In this document: positions 34,467 through 38,564 of the stretch, one piece after another | Position numbering within the stretch: position 1 is the first letter of the stretch | Layout of the letters: every line of letters starts with the position of its first letter | Assembly: GCA_900545715.1 (NCBI GenBank) | Contig: URAJ01000021.1 | Span: 1 to 38,564 of the forward strand | Source: an uncultured Opitutales bacterium | GTDB lineage: Bacteria; Verrucomicrobiota; Verrucomicrobiia; Opitutales; Intestinicryptomonadaceae | Length of the DNA stretch: 38,564 nt | Direction: 5' to 3' | The notes under the pieces: generated by a model | The model's input: the letters and a program-made list of their open reading frames with translations, nothing else | What the model was told of the DNA's origin: nothing | Database searches by the model: none | Made by a program: the position numbers and the translations under genes

Positions 34467-35402
34467 ATGAAAGACTCCACCTACCTTTCGCATCTCGTGC
34501 GCCGCATTAAATGGAGCGACATCGACGAAAAATACGTCGCCGAGCTTGTCAAGACTGCGCGCGCCGAAGACATAGAAGGCGCGGGGCTTGCAGTGCTTCC
34601 GAAAGTCGCGGCCGACATAACTACGCGCTCGCTTACCCCCTCCATAAAAACGACTGCCGCCCTATGCGCGCGCCGCGATATGGTCGTTTGCGGCATGGAG
34701 CTTGCGCGGATTGTCCTAAAAGTCTATGAAGAAGCCTCCGACGACTTTGAGTGCAAATTTACACCCCTCGCAAAAGACGGCGACAACGTTTCAAAGGGGG
34801 CTAAACTCGGAGTGATAGAAGGCTCCGCGCGGGTTATATTGCAAGCGGAACGCATAATGTTGAACTTTCTGCAAAGGCTGTCGGGAGTTTCGACCGAAAC
34901 CGCAAAATACGTCGAGGCGCTCGGCGATTCTCCCACAAAATTGCTGGACACCCGCAAGACGACGCCCGGTTTGCGCGTGCTTGAAAAATACGCCTTTGCT
35001 TGCGGCGGCGGATACAACCACAGAATAGGGCTTTTCGACCGCGTAATGTTAAAAGACAACCACCTTGCCGCAGCAGGCGCCTCAAAGGGCGAAAGGCTGG
35101 CGGCTGCCGTGCGCACCGCGCGAGAAAAAAACGCGGGATTCGCGATAGAAGTGGAAGTTGACGCGCTCGAGCAAATTCCGCCCGTGCTCGAGGCTGGCGC
35201 GGACGTCATAATGCTCGACAACTTTACCCCCGCCGACATAAAAACCGCAGTGAATATGATTGGGGATAAGTCGTGGACTGAAATATCCGGGGGAGTCACG
35301 CTCGACAGCATTGGCGAACTTGGGAAGCTCGGCGCGGATTTTATATCTACAGCCGCCCCCGTCCATTCGAGCAAATGGATAGACATCGGGCTTGACTCAT
35401 AG
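34467..35402 (+). CDS. nadC: Nicotinate-nucleotide pyrophosphorylase (quinolinate phosphoribosyltransferase)
   Basis: Converts quinolinate and PRPP to nicotinate mononucleotide, CO2 and pyrophosphate in NAD synthesis. The 311-aa protein has the N-terminal AEDIEGAG region, the family motif DTRKTTPGLR (161-170), EKYAFACGGGYNHRIGLFDRVMLKDNH (in part, the substrate site), EVEVD and MLDNF. The start at 34467 follows the preceding TGA by 2 bases, so translation is likely coupled. N-terminal segment is about 15-30 residues longer than in many homologues. It ends in a strong terminator. No nadA or nadB is nearby. Confidence 0.95.
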   Translation: MKDSTYLSHLVRRIKWSDIDEKYVAELVKTARAEDIEGAGLAVLPKVAADITTRSLTPSIKTTAALCARRDMVVCGMELARIVLKVYEEASDDFECKFTPLAKDGDNVSKGAKLGVIEGSARVILQAERIMLNFLQRLSGVSTETAKYVEALGDSPTKLLDTRKTTPGLRVLEKYAFACGGGYNHRIGLFDRVMLKDNHLAAAGASKGERLAAAVRTAREKNAGFAIEVEVDALEQIPPVLEAGADVIMLDNFTPADIKTAVNMIGDKSWTEISGGVTLDSIGELGKLGADFISTAAPVHSSKWIDIGLDS

Positions 35403-35429
35403 CCGCAAAATATCCCGCATTTGAGAAAT

Positions 35430-35472
35430 TTGCCGCGGCCTGCAACAGCAGGGTTCTCGCGGCAATTTTTTT
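35430..35472 (+). terminator. nadC operon terminator
   Basis: TTGCCGCG and CGCGGCAA form the outer stem. An inner stem CCTGC-AACA-GCAGG is nested in the loop. Seven T follow directly. Confidence 0.92.
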
Positions 35473-35817
35473 GCCCTCAAATTTTTAATTTTATAGATTG
35501 CCGAAATATTTTTTCTGTATGGGCGCAATAAAATTCCGAATATTATTTCGCGCTTTACCGCGCAACAGCTCCCGAAACCGCCGCCGCTGAACAGGCGGAA
35601 TTTAGGCGGCGGGCGGAGGCGGGCTGAACCCCCAGTATTACAGCCGCCGCAAAGGCGCGCACCGTAATTTTTAGCATTTTTTTCATAAAATTTTTCTATT
35701 AGCTCTTTACCAATTTTTATAAAGAAAACGCCGCCTGCCACGAGCTTTTTTATTGCATTTTATCTTTGCTTTTTTGCCTCGTATATTTTACGCTTTATTA
35801 TCAGTTAGATAATTTAC
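35473..35817. other. Non-coding spacer with a hairpin and a marginal small ORF
   Basis: No confident gene lies here. An inverted repeat, CCGCCGCC (35578-35585) and GGCGGCGG (35605-35612), gives a strong GC hairpin. A minus-strand ATG frame of 43 codons (35555-35686) would encode a signal-peptide-like chain ending soon after an AxA-type site; it is described under findings and is not called as a gene. Confidence 0.5.
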
Positions 35818-35945
35818 GGAATCGAAAGCGGAATCGAAAATCGAAAGCGGAATCGAAAATCGAAAGCGGAATCGAAATCGAAATCGAAATCGGAATCGGA
35901 ATCGGAAAGCGGAAAGCGGAATCGAAAGCGGAAAGCGAGAGTGAA
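35818..35945. repeat. Degenerate tandem repeat tract (CGAAAT / CGGAAT / CGGAAAG units)
   Basis: About 128 bases consist of 6- to 7-base units, all variants of CGRAAT or CGGAAAG. A higher-order unit of 19 bases (CGAAAGCGGAATCGAAAAT) occurs twice, then a shortened copy, then runs of CGAAAT (3), CGGAAT (3) and CGGAAAG. The tract ends about 50 bases before the ATG of a secreted protein gene. Confidence 0.9.
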
Positions 35946-35997
35946 AGAGTTGCCACCGATAGATTGTTTTTGATTTCAAAGGCAAAAGGAAAATATT

Positions 35998-36948
35998 ATG
36001 AAAAACCTCATTCTACTTGCGTTGATTTGCTTTTCGGTAAACGCGGCTTGCGCTGAGGGAGCGCGCGTTTTCTCGGTAGTCGCTAACGAGACTACTACGG
36101 CAGATGGCTCAAAAAATATGGTTTATTTCAACCACGAGCCCGGAACGATAGATTTTCCGGATAGAACGCGCAGTGAGCGCATACAAAATGAATATTGCGT
36201 TTTAATAAACGATAGAGGCGCGCTTTCAAAACAAATAAAACGACTGCGGAACTTTTCGTTGTACAATCCTGTGAAATATCTCGCCGAGATTGACGGCGCA
36301 AATGCCAAAGCATTTATATCGCCTTTAGAGGGAAGTATAGAGGAATTTTCGTCTTTTAACGCGAGGCTTTATATCGCGCTTTATCCCGACGCATTCATCG
36401 AAGCTCTGCGCGGCAAATTTGCCGACGGCAAAAACGGCCTCAAAATCTCGGACGACTCAATAAAATATTCCGATTTATCGACGGACCATTTCATACAGTT
36501 GGAGAAAAGAAAAATTGTCTCGGTTGAGATGCGCAACAAACATTCCGGAGAAAAGCTTTCGGATATTCATTTCCACTACGCAGCCGACGGAACTCCGATA
36601 AAATCGGAATTTAAGATTTACTCAAAAGGCAAAGTTCTATCATCTATACAAGACACCTACCGCGAACTAAAGAACATCGCCAACTCCGGCAGCGACTCAC
36701 TATTTAATACGCGCGACTTAGGCCCTATGAAATTTTACGACAGCCGCATTTGCCCCACAAAGACATACATTTACGCCAAAGGCATTCCTTCCGTACCCTC
36801 CGCAAAAGGCATTCCCGAAGCGGACAATAGCGGAAAAAAAGCAAAAGCTCAGGAAGGTTCTTTAAACGCGCCCGCAAAATCCAAATACTTGGACAGGGCG
36901 GAAGATTTTTTTGCAAAGTTTTACATCCAGTTAGACCGCAATTCTTAG
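35998..36948 (+). CDS. Secreted protein of unknown function
   Basis: I do not recognise this 316-aa protein. Residues 1-19 are a signal peptide (MKNLILLALICFSVNAACA, cleavage before EGAR). The chain after it mixes strand- and helix-like segments without long hydrophobic stretches, and the C-terminal third has a Pro/Ser/Lys-rich linker (about 258-295) before a short terminal helix. No catalytic motif is obvious. A good AAAGGA ribosome-binding site lies 9 bases before the ATG. Composition is more AT-rich and Lys/Ile-rich than most neighbours, which, with the repeat tract just upstream, suggests a variable or recently acquired gene. It is isolated, with no operon partner. Confidence 0.82.
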   Translation: MKNLILLALICFSVNAACAEGARVFSVVANETTTADGSKNMVYFNHEPGTIDFPDRTRSERIQNEYCVLINDRGALSKQIKRLRNFSLYNPVKYLAEIDGANAKAFISPLEGSIEEFSSFNARLYIALYPDAFIEALRGKFADGKNGLKISDDSIKYSDLSTDHFIQLEKRKIVSVEMRNKHSGEKLSDIHFHYAADGTPIKSEFKIYSKGKVLSSIQDTYRELKNIANSGSDSLFNTRDLGPMKFYDSRICPTKTYIYAKGIPSVPSAKGIPEADNSGKKAKAQEGSLNAPAKSKYLDRAEDFFAKFYIQLDRNS

Positions 36949-37005
36949 ACTATTTTTAGCTTCTATACTTTAAAAAAAATTTAAAACCGCAACGCCTGCG
37001 CGCGC

Positions 37006-37068
37006 AAAAAATTAAAGCGCCTGCCGCCCTCCGCGCCAATCGCCAATCCGCGAGCAAAAAGGCAGGCG
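37006..37068 (-). terminator. Possible ffh terminator
   Basis: CGCCTGCC (37018-37025) and GGCAGGCG (37061-37068) are perfect inverted repeats with a 35-base GC-rich interior. On the minus strand they are followed by CTTTAATTTTTTG. The long loop lowers confidence. Confidence 0.4.
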
Positions 37069-37127
37069 TTAGCACCGAATTGCAAAAACAATCAAAAAAA
37101 AGCGTGTTAAGCCAAGAGAGCGCGCCC

Positions 37128-38453
37128 CTACATGCGGCGCATGAGAGAGGACATCATTCGCCTTCCCTTTTCGCCCTTCATCATTTTCATCATTTTTCTC
37201 ATCTGCTCGAACTGTTTTAGCAGAGTATTGACATCCCTCACCTGCGTTCCGGAACCGCCCGCAATCCTCATTCTTCTGCGCGCGTTTATTATCGACGGAT
37301 TGCGCCTTTCGGCGGGTGTCATTGACAAAATTATCGCCTCCATTCGGCGCATGCGGCTCTCTTCCTTTTCCCCTATTTCAATTCCCATGCCGCCAAGCCC
37401 CGGCAGCATTTTCATTATGCCCCCAAGCGGGCCGAGCTTTTTCATCTGGCGCATCTGGGCGAGAAAATCTTCGAGGTTGAACTCCGCCTTGCGGAGCTTT
37501 TCGGCCATTTTGGCAGCCTCCTGAATGTCGATATTTTCCTGGGCCTTTTCAACGAGGCTTACAATATCGCCCATGCCGAGTATGCGTTGCGCCATTCTGT
37601 CGGCGTGGAATACTTCTATGTCGGAAATTTTTTCGCCCGTGCCAGCAAACTTAATTGGCGCTCCCGAAACTGCTTTGATGGAGAGCGCCGCCCCGCCACG
37701 CGCGTCGCCGTCGAGCTTTGTCATAACAACGCCCGTCATGCCTACAGCCTCGTTGAAGGCCTTTGCGACGTTCACGGCCTCCTGCCCCAATGCGGCGTCG
37801 GCGACGAGCAAAACCTCCTTCGGGGAGACGTTTTCGCGCAGCTTTTTTATTTCTTCAATAAGCTCGGCGTCTATCTGAAGCCTGCCGGCGGTGTCGAGTA
37901 TTACAACATTTGCCCCGTTTTTTATGGCTTCGTCGCAAAGAGTTTTTCCGAGCCGCGGGACGTCCTTGGAATTTCTGTCGGAATATACCGGAACGCCGAT
38001 TTGCTTTCCGAGTATTTCGAGCTGGTCGATTGCGGCAGGTCTGTAAACGTCGCACGCTACAAGCGCGGGATTCATTCCCTGCTTTCTAAGCAATGCCGCG
38101 AGTTTTGCGGAAGTTGTAGTTTTCCCCGAACCATGCAAGCCAACCATCATGATTTTAAGCGGCCTTATCGGAGAAAGTTCAGTCTCGCCCGCGCCAAGAA
38201 GCTTTTCAAGCTCGTCGCTTATAATTTTTACAATCTGCTGCCCAGGCGTCACAGACTTTACCACTTCAAGACCCACGCATTCGGCCTTAACCCTGTCTGT
38301 AAAGTCTCTGGCAACCTTGAAATGGACGTCTGCCGATAGAAGCGCCTTGCGGACTTCGCCGAGGGCTTCCGCCATATTTTCTTCCGTTAGCTTTCCGAGC
38401 CCGCGCAAATTGCGGATGGCTTTGGATAGATTTTCCGTTATTGCTTCAAACAT
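37128..38453 (-). CDS. ffh: Signal recognition particle GTPase Ffh (SRP54)
   Basis: Targets nascent inner-membrane proteins to the translocon, with 4.5S RNA and FtsY. The 441-aa protein has the N domain (about 1-90), the G domain with [10 protein letters not shown] (105-114), DTAGRLQ and [10 protein letters not shown], and the Met-rich M domain (last 130 residues, e.g. [10 protein letters not shown]). The ATG at 38453 matches the usual [10 protein letters not shown] start; an upstream in-frame reading adds 27 unconserved residues. The 4.5S RNA gene was not seen in the window. Confidence 0.96.
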   Translation of the reverse strand: MFEAITENLSKAIRNLRGLGKLTEENMAEALGEVRKALLSADVHFKVARDFTDRVKAECVGLEVVKSVTPGQQIVKIISDELEKLLGAGETELSPIRPLKIMMVGLHGSGKTTTSAKLAALLRKQGMNPALVACDVYRPAAIDQLEILGKQIGVPVYSDRNSKDVPRLGKTLCDEAIKNGANVVILDTAGRLQIDAELIEEIKKLRENVSPKEVLLVADAALGQEAVNVAKAFNEAVGMTGVVMTKLDGDARGGAALSIKAVSGAPIKFAGTGEKISDIEVFHADRMAQRILGMGDIVSLVEKAQENIDIQEAAKMAEKLRKAEFNLEDFLAQMRQMKKLGPLGGIMKMLPGLGGMGIEIGEKEESRMRRMEAIILSMTPAERRNPSIINARRRMRIAGGSGTQVRDVNTLLKQFEQMRKMMKMMKGEKGRRMMSSLMRRM

Positions 38454-38564
38454 TTTTGTGGAGTATCGGTAGTCTGCGAATATTTCTTGGCAGAATTTTG
38501 TATTTTTCGGCTGCGGCACGGCGCGCGAATGCACCGTTGCGTATTTTTGAGGAGGCAGGCGGGC

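Noticed and set aside
35397..35741. Minus-strand 114-codon frame across the nadC-repeat spacer
   Set aside because: It overlaps the nadC terminator and stop, has Cys/Arg-rich random composition and no ribosome-binding site.
36949..37127. 4.5S (SRP) RNA gene next to ffh
   Set aside because: I looked for the GGAAGCAGC-type SRP core on both strands in this and other spacers and found none.

Overview
The window reads as bacterial chromosome from a Gram-negative organism, most likely a Verrucomicrobiota/Opitutae-type bacterium (possibly gut-associated). This is inferred from protein flavour and gene mix, because no rRNA is present to confirm it. Coding DNA is dense and moderately GC-rich. Intergenic DNA is AT-rich and full of oligo-A/oligo-T. 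Several genes have no visible Shine-Dalgarno sequence.

Region 1 (1-6.8 kb) lies on the minus strand: a tRNA-Cys, the release-factor pair prfA-prmC, a bitopic membrane protein of unknown function, a large secreted protein of unknown function, and miaB. Region 2 (7-8.5 kb) is a lone biotin-dependent carboxyltransferase subunit ending in a strong terminator. Region 3 (8.8-13.7 kb) is a tightly overlapping minus-strand operon: class III aminotransferase, yggS, aroE, prepilin peptidase, Xer-type recombinase. Divergent from it are lgt and sufS.

Region 4 (16-25.8 kb) is the most interesting part, a hexuronate catabolic locus. A LacI-type regulator and KDG kinase (kdgK) run leftward. uxaC runs rightward from a 48-bp divergent intergenic region that carries a perfect 16-bp LacI-type palindrome inside a promoter spacer. 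uxaC ends in a terminator. A second unit then begins with a near copy of the operator: two Gfo/Idh oxidoreductases, an Nramp-fold transporter lacking the Nramp metal-binding motifs, an SDR mannonate dehydrogenase and uxuA. Together these convert glucuronate to fructuronate, mannonate, KDG and KDG-6-phosphate. The KDPG aldolase is not in the window. The transporter is the best candidate for something undescribed, namely a sugar-acid carrier built on the Nramp fold.

Region 5 (26.5-28.2 kb) is a broken secreted sialidase-like (Asp-box) gene. Region 6 (28.4-38.5 kb) holds housekeeping genes: recA, a class I fumarase, an Aas-like acyl-ACP/CoA ligase, an inositol-monophosphatase-family enzyme, nadC, a secreted protein of unknown function preceded by a short tandem repeat tract, and ffh. 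No CRISPR array, insertion sequence, prophage or rRNA was seen.
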